64,000 bases of DNA, taken from positions 248,001 through 312,000 of the forward strand of contig NZ_CP109017.1 of NCBI RefSeq assembly GCF_036226765.1, written 5' to 3'. The translations under genes were made by a program, and so were the position numbers. Within the stretch, counting starts at the first letter, position 1, and every line of letters begins with the position of its first letter. Positions 41,278-49,675 of the stretch are shown piece by piece. Below the pieces are notes generated by a model, which ran no database searches, was not told the DNA's origin, and saw nothing but the letters and a program-made list of their open reading frames with translations. Source of the DNA: Streptomyces sp. NBC_00670. Its GTDB lineage: Bacteria > Actinomycetota > Actinomycetes > Streptomycetales > Streptomycetaceae.

Positions 41278-41650
41278 GTGCCGCAGGGTGGCAGTATTGA
41301 TCGGGGACGGTCAACGCCGAATCGGGCACACATATCGCTTTCCGAATTAATTCCGGAGGTGCTGCTTTAATCCGCCGCGGCGGGCGCGAGCCGGACCGTC
41401 GGCCGCACGGCGGGACCGCTGCCCACCGTCGGCAGCCCGGTCGCGCGTCCGGAAGGACCTTGGTGACACGTTTCACACGGAGCGCGCTCCGTTGTCGGAA
41501 TAGGCGGGCCGTGGTCGTGGCTGCACCCCTGAGGGGCTCGCCCCCTTCAGGGGCCGTCGGGCGATGGTGCTCGGCGCGAGCCGGACAAATCCGTTCCCCG
41601 CACGCGCCGCTGGTCGCACGACCGTCGCTCACGAAAGGTTGTTCCTCCCC
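41278..41650. other. 373-bp divergent region between the sulfatase and MFS genes
   Basis: It contains AT-rich DNA beside the sulfatase (with TTGACC-type promoter-like sequence on the minus strand), the 16-bp palindrome at 41477-41492, and an imperfect C-rich hairpin near 41526-41552 that could act in the MFS leader. No coding sequence is credible. Confidence 0.45.
41477..41492. promoter_or_regulatory. 16-bp perfect palindrome upstream of the MFS gene
   Basis: ACGGAGCGCGCTCCGT reads the same on both strands, 158 bp before the MFS start. It is a likely repressor site; no regulator gene is adjacent. No second copy was noticed in the window. Confidence 0.55.
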
Positions 41651-42946
41651 ATGCCACTGGCTCTGCTGGCCCTGGCCGTCGTCGCTTTCGGCATCGGCAC
41701 GACCGAGTTCGCCACGATGGGGCTGCTGCCCGAGATCGCCGACGGGGTCGGGGTGTCGGTACCGCACGCGGGGAACCTCGTCTCGGCCTACGCCCTCGGT
41801 GTCGTCGTCGGCGCCCCCGTACTGACCGGCATCGGCGCGCGCGTTCCGCACAAGCGGCTGCTGCTGATGCTGTCGGGGGTGTTCGTCGTCGGCAACGTGG
41901 CCTCCGCCTTCGCGCCCAACTTCGGCCTGCTGTTCGCCGCGCGGTTCCTGGCGGGGCTGCCGCACGGCGCGCTGTTCGGGGTGGGTGCCGTCGTGGCCTC
42001 GCGGCTGGTCGCGCCCGACCGGGCGGGGCGCGCGGTGTCGCGGATGTTCCTCGGGCTGACCGTGGCCAACATCGTCGGCGTCCCCGCCGGTACCGCGCTC
42101 GGGCAGCACCTGGGCTGGCGGTCGGCGTACGTCGCGGTCGCCGTCCTCGGTCTGCTCGCCCTCGCCATGCTGGCCGCCTTCGTCCCCCACCAGCCGCGCG
42201 GCCGGCACGCGGGGATCGGTCACGAACTGCGCGCGATGGGCAACCGGCACGTCGGGATCGGCCTGGTGACGGCCGTCGTCGGCTTCGGCGGCTTCTTCGC
42301 CGTCTACAGCTACCTGGTGCCGATCCTGACGCACGTGACGGGCGTCTCCGACTCCTCGGCCACGCTCGTCCTCTCGCTCTACGGCGTCGGCATGACCGTC
42401 GGCACGCTGGTCGCGGGTCCGCTGACGGACCGTGCGCTGCGGCCGACGCTGTACGCGGGGCTCGCCCTGCTCGCCACGGCGCTGCTGGCCTTCTACTTCG
42501 CGGCCGACGGCATCGTGCCGGCGCTGGTGACGCTCGTCTTCATCGGTGCGCTGGGCTCGTTCGTCACCACGCCCGTCCAGATGCTGCTGATGGCCAAGGC
42601 GAGGAACGCGCCGACGATGGCGGCGGCCTCCAACCACTCCGCCTTCAACCTGGCGAACGCGGGCGGCGCCTGGCTCGGCGGGCTGGCCATCTCGGCGGGC
42701 TGGGGCTGGGCCTCCCCCGCCCTGGTCGGCGCGGTACTCGCGGCGGCGGGCCTTGCCCTGGCGGTGGCCGGCGGGCTGGTGGACCGGGGCAGCCCGTCCG
42801 AGGTGATCGCCTCGGCCGGCGCCACGCCGGAAGCGGCCCCGGTCACGGCCGGCACACCCACGGGACCGGCCACGGCCACGGAACCGGTCACGGCCGCGGA
42901 ACTGCCCGCGGGGCCGGGACCGGAAGGCCCCTCCCGTCGGAGCTAG
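41651..42946 (+). CDS. MFS efflux transporter (AraJ/Cml-like, DHA1)
   Basis: A 431-residue, 12-helix drug:H+ antiporter-type facilitator. The start ALLALAVVAFGIGTTEFATM, then GLLPEIADGVGVS, and GHLVSAYALGVVVGAP-like NLVSAYALGVVVGAPVLT, are the hallmark of the AraJ/chloramphenicol-resistance group, as is FLAGLPHGALFGVGAVVAS. The C-terminal 50 residues are a cytoplasmic Pro/Ala/Thr-rich tail outside the family. ATG 41651 is used; only AAAGG about 12 bases upstream serves as ribosome binding site. It probably exports a toxic compound or sugar; the upstream palindrome suggests regulated expression. Confidence 0.87.
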   Translation: MPLALLALAVVAFGIGTTEFATMGLLPEIADGVGVSVPHAGNLVSAYALGVVVGAPVLTGIGARVPHKRLLLMLSGVFVVGNVASAFAPNFGLLFAARFLAGLPHGALFGVGAVVASRLVAPDRAGRAVSRMFLGLTVANIVGVPAGTALGQHLGWRSAYVAVAVLGLLALAMLAAFVPHQPRGRHAGIGHELRAMGNRHVGIGLVTAVVGFGGFFAVYSYLVPILTHVTGVSDSSATLVLSLYGVGMTVGTLVAGPLTDRALRPTLYAGLALLATALLAFYFAADGIVPALVTLVFIGALGSFVTTPVQMLLMAKARNAPTMAAASNHSAFNLANAGGAWLGGLAISAGWGWASPALVGAVLAAAGLALAVAGGLVDRGSPSEVIASAGATPEAAPVTAGTPTGPATATEPVTAAELPAGPGPEGPSRRS

Positions 42947-43033
42947 GACCTGTCGTTTGGATCAGTTCGCAGACGCGGGGTCCGGCACGCGCATCGGGGC
43001 CCGTTGTCAGTGCCCGCTGGCAGTATCGGCGGC

Positions 43034-43435
43034 ATGACACCATTGCTTCTCGCCGACATCGAGACCGCCGTCCGCAGCAGTTGGAGCGCCGAGACGGCCA
43101 CACCCGAGTTCCGGGAGCACTGGACCAGGGACAACCCGGCCCGGGACCAGTGCGGGGTGACCGCCATGATGCTCAACGACCTGCTGGGCGGCGAGCTGAT
43201 CCGCGGGGAGGTCCACGTCGACGGCCGGCGCGTGGACTATCACTGGTGGAACCGTCTGGGCATGGGCATCGAGATCGACCTCACTCGGGAGCAGTTCGCC
43301 CCGGAGGAGATCGTCGTCGGGGGCACGGTGATACCCCGCCCGCCGACGACCGAATGGCGCAGGCTCCGCGAGGAGTACGAGCTCCTCCGTGACCGCGTCC
43401 TGGAGCGGCTGGAGAGGGGGCGGCCGGCGGTGTGA
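43034..43435 (+). CDS. YunG-like conserved protein
   Basis: A 133-residue soluble protein. The middle reads RDQCGVTAMMLNDLLGGELI and GRRVDYHWWNRLGMGIEIDL, then TREQF: a Cys in a helix start followed by a His before a Trp-Asn pair. This layout is shared by the uncharacterised YunG family and recalls papain/transglutaminase-like folds with a Cys-His pair. Activity is not shown. The C-terminus is a charged helix (WRRLREEYELLRDRVLERLE). It stands alone, convergent with the tannase-family gene 38 bp away. Confidence 0.65.
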   Translation: MTPLLLADIETAVRSSWSAETATPEFREHWTRDNPARDQCGVTAMMLNDLLGGELIRGEVHVDGRRVDYHWWNRLGMGIEIDLTREQFAPEEIVVGGTVIPRPPTTEWRRLREEYELLRDRVLERLERGRPAV

Positions 43436-43473
43436 ACCGGCTGCCCCGCTCCGGGCCTGCCGTCACGGGCGCG

Positions 43474-45153
43474 TCAGCGGGTGCAGCCGAAGCTCGCGGC
43501 GCGGTCCGGGTCCCCCGCGCGGTACCGGGGCCACGTGGGGTACTCGCACAGCGGGCGGGTGCGGTCGTGGGCCGCGTCGGACACCACCGGGTTCCCGGGC
43601 GAGCGTCCCTTCTCGACCCAGTCCTCGAGAGCGGTGAGCGAGTCCCAGCTCGCGGCGAACGCGGGCGTGCCGAAGTTCGCGTGGTTGGCGCCGGGGACGA
43701 CGTAGTACCGCAGGAAGTCGTGGGTCGCCCGGGCGCCCGCCGTGTCGCGGACCCGCTCGTAGTAGTCGTTCGTCGAGCGGGGCGAGACCAGTTCGTCCGC
43801 GGCGCCGTGGAGCAGGAGCAGCTTGCCGCCCGCGCGGGCGAAGGGGCGCAGGTCGGCGTCGTTGCGGTCCTCGATCGTGGACAGGTGGCTGATGCGGTCG
43901 AGCCACTTACCGGGGTGACGGGGATCCAGGTCGAGCGAGTTGTAGTGCGGGTCGCGGGTGAGGAAGTACTTGACCCACTGGTCCCAGTACTGCATGCCGT
44001 AGCCGCTGGTGACCGGCATGGGGTCGGCCGGTGCGGTGGTACCGAAGCCGAGGAACGGCGTCCGCATGTCGGCCCCCGAGAGGAACGGGAAGCCGGGGTA
44101 CTGGGTCTCGCCGCTCGCGACCCGATAGCCCCATCTGAACGGGGAGGACATGGCGTCGACGGCCTTGATCTGGGGGTCCGACAGACAGGCCGGTCCGGTG
44201 TCGGTGCCGTGCGGGCAGCGCAGCGTGGCGGGGTCGAAGTGACAGCCGTCCGGGTCGGAGACGACGCCGTCCTCGGCACCGTCGAGGCCGTCGCAGGCGT
44301 CAATGACGCTGTCGTGGAGCAGCGTCTGCTTCTCCACTCCGGGGAAAGCACCGGGCCGGGAGAGGACCTGCGTCAGGTACCCCAGGTCCAGGACCTCGGC
44401 GAGGTTGTTCCAGGCGGGGTATCCGGAGATCACCCCGTCGAACGCCTTCGGCCACCGCTGGGCGACGGTGAGGGCTTCACGGCCGCCGGTGGAGCCCCCG
44501 GCGAAGTACACCTCGGCGGGCCGGGCGCGATAGGCGTGCCGGAGGAGGAACAGGCTCGCATCGCGGGTCTTCTTGAGCGCGTCACCGGCGGCGAAGTTCT
44601 TCAGCGCCTCGTCGTTGGCGCCGAAGGAGCCGTCCAGGGACGGTGGGGCGGTCGGGCTCTGCTGGTGGCCGGAGTCACTGGCGAAGGTCGCGTACCCGCG
44701 GGCCAGCGGCGCCGGCTGGTCCGTCGGGCCGAACGGCACGTTTCCTGTCAGGTCGGGGACGGTGCCGTTGTAGCCGCCGCCTCCGAACATCAGGGCCTTG
44801 CCGTTCCAGTCGTAGGGCAGGGCGACGCGCATCTTGATGTCGGGCGCGGAGGGGTCGACGGGGAAGAGGCCGGCGTCGACCTGGCAGTACCGCACCGTCT
44901 TCCCGCTGACGACGCCGGTCACGATCGAGGCCGACTCGACGCGACCCCCGGTCGTCGGCAGGCTCATGACCGACGCCGGGATCTCCGTCCCGTCCAGAGC
45001 GGCGCACCGCGGCACCGCCGCCGTACGGCCTGCCGTGTCGGGGGGTGTCGCGGCCTGGGCCCCGAGGACCTGGGTCACCCCCGCCAACAGGACCATGCTC
45101 GTCAGCACGGCGAACCGACGGGTCCTCGCGCCTCTTGCCGATGTACTGCTCAC
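43474..45153 (-). CDS. Exported tannase/feruloyl esterase family protein
   Basis: A 559-residue secreted esterase of the tannase/FaeB family. GTG 45153 was chosen because AGGAGAGG lies just before it; a longer start at 45183 is possible. The N-terminal membrane-like signal (FAVLTSMVLLAGVTQVLGAQ) is followed by the catalytic domain, with nucleophile S221 in YFAGGSTGGREAL, the acid in LLLLHGAADELVSP and the His in VVPGANHANFG. A lid domain with several Cys lies between. Such enzymes release phenolic acids (ferulic, gallic) from plant polysaccharides or tannins. It is divergent from a GH127-type arabinofuranosidase, which suits plant arabinan or feruloylated arabinose. Confidence 0.88.
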   Translation of the reverse strand: MSSTSARGARTRRFAVLTSMVLLAGVTQVLGAQAATPPDTAGRTAAVPRCAALDGTEIPASVMSLPTTGGRVESASIVTGVVSGKTVRYCQVDAGLFPVDPSAPDIKMRVALPYDWNGKALMFGGGGYNGTVPDLTGNVPFGPTDQPAPLARGYATFASDSGHQQSPTAPPSLDGSFGANDEALKNFAAGDALKKTRDASLFLLRHAYRARPAEVYFAGGSTGGREALTVAQRWPKAFDGVISGYPAWNNLAEVLDLGYLTQVLSRPGAFPGVEKQTLLHDSVIDACDGLDGAEDGVVSDPDGCHFDPATLRCPHGTDTGPACLSDPQIKAVDAMSSPFRWGYRVASGETQYPGFPFLSGADMRTPFLGFGTTAPADPMPVTSGYGMQYWDQWVKYFLTRDPHYNSLDLDPRHPGKWLDRISHLSTIEDRNDADLRPFARAGGKLLLLHGAADELVSPRSTNDYYERVRDTAGARATHDFLRYYVVPGANHANFGTPAFAASWDSLTALEDWVEKGRSPGNPVVSDAAHDRTRPLCEYPTWPRYRAGDPDRAASFGCTR

Positions 45154-45530
45154 GCCGACCTCTCCTCTGCGTCGCACGGACACGGATCACGGGCAAAGCG
45201 ATGCCGCGACAGTAGGGCGCCGCCACCCGGGGGTTGAGGTGCGTGCGACACACTCCTCACGGCCGCGGGGTGGGGTGTTGTTCCACCATCTCGGCGAGTT
45301 CGGGTGGGCGCAGTCGTGCGGCGTGTGCGGGCGGACGGGTGGCTGCCCCCGCGGCTCCCCGCGCTCCCACCCGTTTCTTCTGCTGTGCGCACGCTGGACA
45401 CGTCCTCCCCGTCGTGGTGTCATACCTGCGGCCATTACCACGTTGTAAAACCGTCGCCCCGTCCTCGCTTCGCACAAGTGCGACAACGTTGTCAGCCCGC
45501 TCCGTTCCCCGTGAGAAGGCAGGTCACCGC
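45154..45530. other. 377-bp divergent region between the tannase and GH127-type genes
   Basis: The notable sites are the LacI-type operator at 45482-45493 and a looser relative TTACCACGTTGTAA (45435-45448) 34 bp before it. The GH127 ribosome binding site GAAGG is near 45514. No gene is credible here. Confidence 0.5.
45482..45493. promoter_or_regulatory. LacI-type operator GACAACGTTGTC upstream of the GH127-type gene
   Basis: A perfect 12-bp palindrome, identical to the site upstream of the GH92 gene at 10232-10243. It ends 37 bp before the ATG, where a bound repressor would block the promoter. Confidence 0.75.
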
Positions 45531-47948
45531 ATGTCCGTCAGCAGACGTACGCTCCTCGGTGCCGGCGCCGTGACGCTCGGCGCGGCAACGCTCGGCGGGC
45601 CGCTCGCGGCTCCGGCGGTCGCGGCGGTCCCCGCAGCCCCGGCGGGCCGGCCGGGGGCGGCGGCGCGGACGCCCGACGCCTTCCGGCGGCTGCCGCCCGG
45701 CAGTGTGACCGCCCGCGGCTGGCTCGCCGGGCAGCTCCGCCTCCAACTGGCCGGTCTCTGCGGCCGGTTCGAGGAGGCCTCGCACTTCCTCGACTTCGCC
45801 TCCACCGGCTGGGTCCACCCGGAGCACGACGCGTGGGAGGAGGTGCCGTACTGGCTGCGCGGCTACATCCCGCTGGCGATCGCCACGAACGACCGGCGGG
45901 CGCTGGCCCGTTCCCGCGAGTGGGTGGACGCGATCCTCGCCACCCAGCAGAGCGACGGCTTCTTCGGGCCCCGCTCGCTGCGCACCTCTCTCAACGGCGG
46001 CCCCGACTTCTGGCCCTTCCTCCCACTGCTGCAGGCCCTGCGCACGCACGAGGAGTACAGCGGCGACTCCCGTGTCGTCCCGTTCCTGACCCGGTTCCTG
46101 CGGTTCATGAACGCCCAGGGTCCCGGCGCGTTCGACACCAGCTGGGTCTCCTACCGCTGGGGCGACGGGCTCGACATCGCCGTCTGGCTGTACGACCGCA
46201 CCGGCGAGCCCTTCCTGCTCGACCTGGCGGCGAAGATGCACACCCAGGGCGTCGACTGGACGGGTGCCACGCCGACCCGGCACAACGTCAACATCGCCCA
46301 GGGCTTCCGCGAACCCGCCCAGTACGGCCGGCTCACGGGCTCCGCGGACCTCACCCGCGCCACCTACCGGGCCTACGACACCGTCATGGCCGCGTACGGG
46401 CGGTTCCCCGGCGGGGGGCTGGCCGGCGACGAGAACTACCGCCCCGGCTTCGGCGACCCCCGGCAGGGCTTCGAGACCTGCGGCATCGTGGAGTTCATGG
46501 CCAGCCACGAGTTGCTCACCCGGCTCACCGGCGACCCGGTCTGGGCGGACCGCTGCGAGGATCTCGCCTTCAACATGCTCCCGGCCTCCCTCGACCCGCA
46601 GGGCACCTCCACCCACTACATCACCGGCGCCAACAGCGTCGACCTCGACAACCGCCCCAAGACGCAGGGACAGTTCCAGAACGGGTTCGCCATGCAGGCC
46701 TTCCAGGCCGGCGTCGACCAGTACCGCTGCTGCCCGCACAACTACGGCATGGGCTGGCCCTACTTCACCGAGGAACTCTGGCTCGCCACCCCCGACAAGG
46801 GGCTGGCCGCGGCGATGTACGCGCCGAACACGGTCCGCACCCAGGTCGCGGGCGGCACGACGGTGACGGTCACCGAGGAGACCGGCTACCCCTTCACGGA
46901 CACCGTCACCCTCACCCTCGCCACCCCCCGGCCGGTGCGCTTCCCGTTGCGGCTGCGGGTGCCCGGCTGGTGCCGGGAGCCGGAACTGAGCGTCAACGGT
47001 AAGCCGGTCACGGCCCCGGACGGGCCCGCCTGGGCCACGGTCACCCGCACCTGGCACGACGGCGACGTGGTCCGGCTGCGGCTGCCGCAGCAAGCCCGGC
47101 TGCGGCAGTGGCCCGACCAGCACGGCGCCGTCAGTGTCGAGCGCGGTCCGCTGACGTACTCCCTGGAGATCGGCGAGCGGTACGACCGCTACGGCGGTAC
47201 CGACGCCTTCCCCTCCTACGAGGTGCACGCCACCACCGCCTGGAACTACGGCCTCGTGCCGGACACCCCGCTCACCCTCACCCGGGCCCGGGGCCCCGTC
47301 CCCGCGCAGCCCTTCACCCACGACGCCGTTCCGCTGAGGCTCACCGCGCGGGCGCGGCGGATCGAGGAGTGGATCGCCGACGACGAGCACGTCGTCGCCC
47401 CGCTCCAGGACGGCACCGCACGCAGCACCGCGCCGGAGGAGACCGTCACCCTGGTGCCGATGGGCGCGGCCCGGCTGCGGGTGACGTCCTTCCCCACGGC
47501 CGCGCCCGACGGGCGGGCGTGGACACCGGAGCCGCCGTTCCACCGGATCGAGAACAGGAACAGCGGCAAGGTTCTCGCCGTGGACGGCATGTCCACCGAG
47601 AACAGCGCGCGTGTCGTGCAGTTCGACAACACCGGCACCGGCGACCACGCCTGGCAGCTGGTGGACCGGGGCGAGGGCTGGTACCTGATCCGCAACGGGC
47701 AGAGCGGGAAGGTGCTGGGGGTCGACGGCATGTCCACGGCCAACAGCGCACTCGTCGTCCAGTACGAGGACAACGGGACCGCCGACCACCTGTGGACGCT
47801 GGTCGACAACGGCGACGGCTGGTACCGCGTGCGCAACCGGAACAGCGGCAAGGTGCTCGGCGTGGACAACATGTCGACCGCCAACAGCGCGCAGGTGGTC
47901 CAGTACGACGACAACGGCACGGCCGACCATCTCTGGCGGTTCCTGTGA
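45531..47948 (+). CDS. Tat-exported GH127-type beta-L-arabinofuranosidase with lectin tail
   Basis: An 805-residue enzyme with a twin-Arg signal SVSRRTLLGAGAVTLGAATL. The catalytic part is the DUF1680/GH127-GH146 alpha-barrel: the zinc-thiolate residues are E315 and C317 in GFETCGIVEF and the Cys pair C400-C401 in YRCCPHNYGMGWP, the nucleophile region of HypBA1-type enzymes. The last 145 residues are three near-identical blocks of about 46 residues (RNSGKVLAVDGMS..., then QSGKVLGVDGMS..., then NSGKVLGVDNMS...), a ricin-B/beta-trefoil-like lectin. It removes beta-linked arabinofuranose, probably from plant glycans or hydroxyproline-rich protein. A shared LacI-type operator precedes it. Confidence 0.88.
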   Translation: MSVSRRTLLGAGAVTLGAATLGGPLAAPAVAAVPAAPAGRPGAAARTPDAFRRLPPGSVTARGWLAGQLRLQLAGLCGRFEEASHFLDFASTGWVHPEHDAWEEVPYWLRGYIPLAIATNDRRALARSREWVDAILATQQSDGFFGPRSLRTSLNGGPDFWPFLPLLQALRTHEEYSGDSRVVPFLTRFLRFMNAQGPGAFDTSWVSYRWGDGLDIAVWLYDRTGEPFLLDLAAKMHTQGVDWTGATPTRHNVNIAQGFREPAQYGRLTGSADLTRATYRAYDTVMAAYGRFPGGGLAGDENYRPGFGDPRQGFETCGIVEFMASHELLTRLTGDPVWADRCEDLAFNMLPASLDPQGTSTHYITGANSVDLDNRPKTQGQFQNGFAMQAFQAGVDQYRCCPHNYGMGWPYFTEELWLATPDKGLAAAMYAPNTVRTQVAGGTTVTVTEETGYPFTDTVTLTLATPRPVRFPLRLRVPGWCREPELSVNGKPVTAPDGPAWATVTRTWHDGDVVRLRLPQQARLRQWPDQHGAVSVERGPLTYSLEIGERYDRYGGTDAFPSYEVHATTAWNYGLVPDTPLTLTRARGPVPAQPFTHDAVPLRLTARARRIEEWIADDEHVVAPLQDGTARSTAPEETVTLVPMGAARLRVTSFPTAAPDGRAWTPEPPFHRIENRNSGKVLAVDGMSTENSARVVQFDNTGTGDHAWQLVDRGEGWYLIRNGQSGKVLGVDGMSTANSALVVQYEDNGTADHLWTLVDNGDGWYRVRNRNSGKVLGVDNMSTANSAQVVQYDDNGTADHLWRFL

Positions 47949-47952
47949 GGCA

Positions 47953-47990
47953 CCGCGGCGGGCGGTGACCGGGGCCGACCCCCGCCGCGG
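47953..47990 (+). terminator. Hairpin terminator after the GH127-type gene
   Basis: CCGCGGCGGG (47953-47962) pairs perfectly with CCCGCCGCGG (47981-47990) around an 18-base loop, 4 bp after the stop. Confidence 0.65.
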
Positions 47991-47995
47991 CGGGC

Positions 47996-48056
47996 TGTCG
48001 GTGATCTGTCGGCGGGTGTCGGTGAGTGTCGGTACGGTCTGTCGGTGAGCTGTCGG
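47996..48056 (+). repeat. Six phased TGTCGG direct repeats upstream of the SDR gene
   Basis: TGTCGG occurs at 47996, 48007, 48017, 48027, 48040 and 48051. The spacings are 11, 10, 10, 13 and 11 bp, close to one helical turn, and four copies read TGTCGGTG. Such phased direct repeats are how tandem activators such as SARP or PhoP-type proteins bind. They lie 74-134 bp before the SDR start. Confidence 0.7.
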
Positions 48057-48129
48057 TGGGCCCGGTGAGCCTGGTCGGGCAGGTGCTCGCGCCGAGCACA
48101 CCGCCTCTCACCGACAGGAGCCCGTCATC

Positions 48130-49080
48130 GTGTCTTCCGCCTCCCCGAACCGGCCGTGGGACGTGCACCGGCCGCCGTCCGCCGAGGGCAGGACGTTCCT
48201 GGTCACCGGGGGCAACGCCGGGATCGGCTACTTCGTCGCGGAGCAGCTCGCCGGCACCGGCGCCGACGTCGTCCTGGGCTGCCGGGACGCCACGAAGGCC
48301 GGGGCCGCCATGGCGTCGATCCGCGCGTACGTGCCCGGCGCGCGGGTACGGCACCTCCCCCTCGACCTCGCCGACCTGTCGTCCCTGCGGGATGCCGCGG
48401 CCGGGCTCGGCACCGACCGTCTCGACGCCGTGGTGCACAACGCCGGGGTCGCGCTCGACCATCCGCCGCGCCGGGAGACGGCGGACGGCCACGAGCTGAT
48501 GTTCGGCACCAACCACCTCGGCCATTTCGCGCTCACCCAGTGGCTGGCGCCCCTGCTGTGCGCGGCGCCGGCGGGCCGGGTGGTGACGGTGGGGAGCTTC
48601 GCGGCCAACTCCGAGCGGCTGGACCCGGACGATCTCCAGTCGCTCCGGGACTACCGGCCGGGGCGCGCCTACGGCCGGTCGAAGCTGGCGCAGATGGTCT
48701 TCGGTTTCGCACTCGACCGCCGGCTGCGTGCCGTCGGCAGCACGGTGCGCAGTGTGGTGGCCCACCCCGGCGGGGCGCTGGACTCGCTCACCCCGTCCCG
48801 CCCCGGGGTACGGGTGACGACGGCCGGCGAGCGGCTGCGCGGACTGCCCGCGGGGCTCCTGGTGCAGGGCAAGGAGGCCGGCGCGTGGCCGGTCGTCCGT
48901 GCCGTCCTCGATCCGGAGGTGCGGGGCGGGCAGCTCTGGGGCCCGAGAGTGTTCGGCATGCGCGGCGCGCCCCGCTGCGAGTCCGCCCGCGCCCACATGA
49001 CCGACCCGGATCTCGCCGCCCGCCTGTGGGCCGCGAGCCTGGAACTGACCGGCACGGACCCGGACCTGGGCTTCCGGTAG
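48130..49080 (+). CDS. Short-chain dehydrogenase/reductase
   Basis: A 316-residue SDR related to the retinol-dehydrogenase/WWOX-like group. The cofactor loop is FLVTGGNAGIGYFVAEQL, the NNAG equivalent is VVHNAGVAL, and the catalytic Ser-Tyr-Lys is in VVTVGSFAANS and AYGRSKLAQM. GTG 48130 has AGGAG about ten bases upstream. The substrate is not evident. The phased repeats upstream suggest regulated transcription. It is convergent with a DoxX gene 15 bp away. Confidence 0.87.
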   Translation: MSSASPNRPWDVHRPPSAEGRTFLVTGGNAGIGYFVAEQLAGTGADVVLGCRDATKAGAAMASIRAYVPGARVRHLPLDLADLSSLRDAAAGLGTDRLDAVVHNAGVALDHPPRRETADGHELMFGTNHLGHFALTQWLAPLLCAAPAGRVVTVGSFAANSERLDPDDLQSLRDYRPGRAYGRSKLAQMVFGFALDRRLRAVGSTVRSVVAHPGGALDSLTPSRPGVRVTTAGERLRGLPAGLLVQGKEAGAWPVVRAVLDPEVRGGQLWGPRVFGMRGAPRCESARAHMTDPDLAARLWAASLELTGTDPDLGFR

Positions 49081-49095
49081 GGCGGAGGGGCGCGG

Positions 49096-49458
49096 TCACA
49101 CCCATACCGTCGCCGTCCACACGGTGACGGCCGCGGCGAGCAGGAGCGTCAGGTTGAGGGCGATCCGCCGGTCCCCGCGGCGCAGATGGACCCTGGTCGC
49201 CCCGAGTTGCAGCAGCACGAACCCGACGGCGGCGGCCAGGGCAAGCCAGGGGGCGATGCCGGTCAGCGGCGGAAGGACGAGCCCGAGCGCGCCGAGCACC
49301 TCGACGACTCCGATGGCCCGCACCGCCGGCATCGGGGTGGTGTCCACCCATTCCATCATCGGCAGCAGCTGCGCACGGCTGCGGATCACCTTCACGCCGC
49401 CGCCGTAGAGGTAGAACAGGGCGAGCAGACCGGCGATGATCCAATAAGCGGTCTTCAT
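49096..49458 (-). CDS. DoxX-family membrane protein
   Basis: A 120-residue protein with four hydrophobic helices: AYWIIAGLLALFYLYGGGVK, a second around VRAIGVVEVLGALGLVLPPL, a third WLALAAAVGFVLLQLGATRV, and a fourth ALNLTLLLAAAVTVWTATVW. This is the DoxX/DUF4267-like four-helix family, sometimes linked to thiosulfate or thiol oxidation and to redox stress in actinobacteria, but otherwise uncharacterised. The start is the ATG at 49458. It is transcribed away from the siderophore locus. Confidence 0.82.
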   Translation of the reverse strand: MKTAYWIIAGLLALFYLYGGGVKVIRSRAQLLPMMEWVDTTPMPAVRAIGVVEVLGALGLVLPPLTGIAPWLALAAAVGFVLLQLGATRVHLRRGDRRIALNLTLLLAAAVTVWTATVWV

Positions 49459-49632
49459 GGTTCCGTCCATGGGAAGGGGAGGGGGGGAGGAGGGTTGTGC
49501 TCCCATCCCACCGCCCGGACCGGCGACTGTCCAAGTCCCGTTCCGCAGCGCCGATACCGTGCGGGTATCGGCGCAGTACAAGGCCCTTCCCGCCGGAAAT
49601 TCCTCCCGGGGCGTTGACCACCGGGTCATAAC

Positions 49633-49651
49633 TTAGAGTAGCCTTACCTAA
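49633..49651. promoter_or_regulatory. Iron box (DmdR/IdeR-type) upstream of the siderophore exporter
   Basis: TTAGAGTAGCCTTACCTAA matches the 19-bp actinobacterial iron box (TTAGGTTAGGCTCACCTAA) at about 15 of 19 positions, with both outer arms intact. It lies 24 bp before the exporter GTG, so DmdR1 with ferrous iron should shut the promoter off. Confidence 0.88.
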
Positions 49652-49675
49652 GTTGACCGGTGTCGGAGGTTGCGG

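Noticed and set aside
47996..48056. CRISPR-like array
   Set aside because: Units are 6-8 bp at 10-13 bp spacing, far too short for repeats and spacers, and no cas genes are present.
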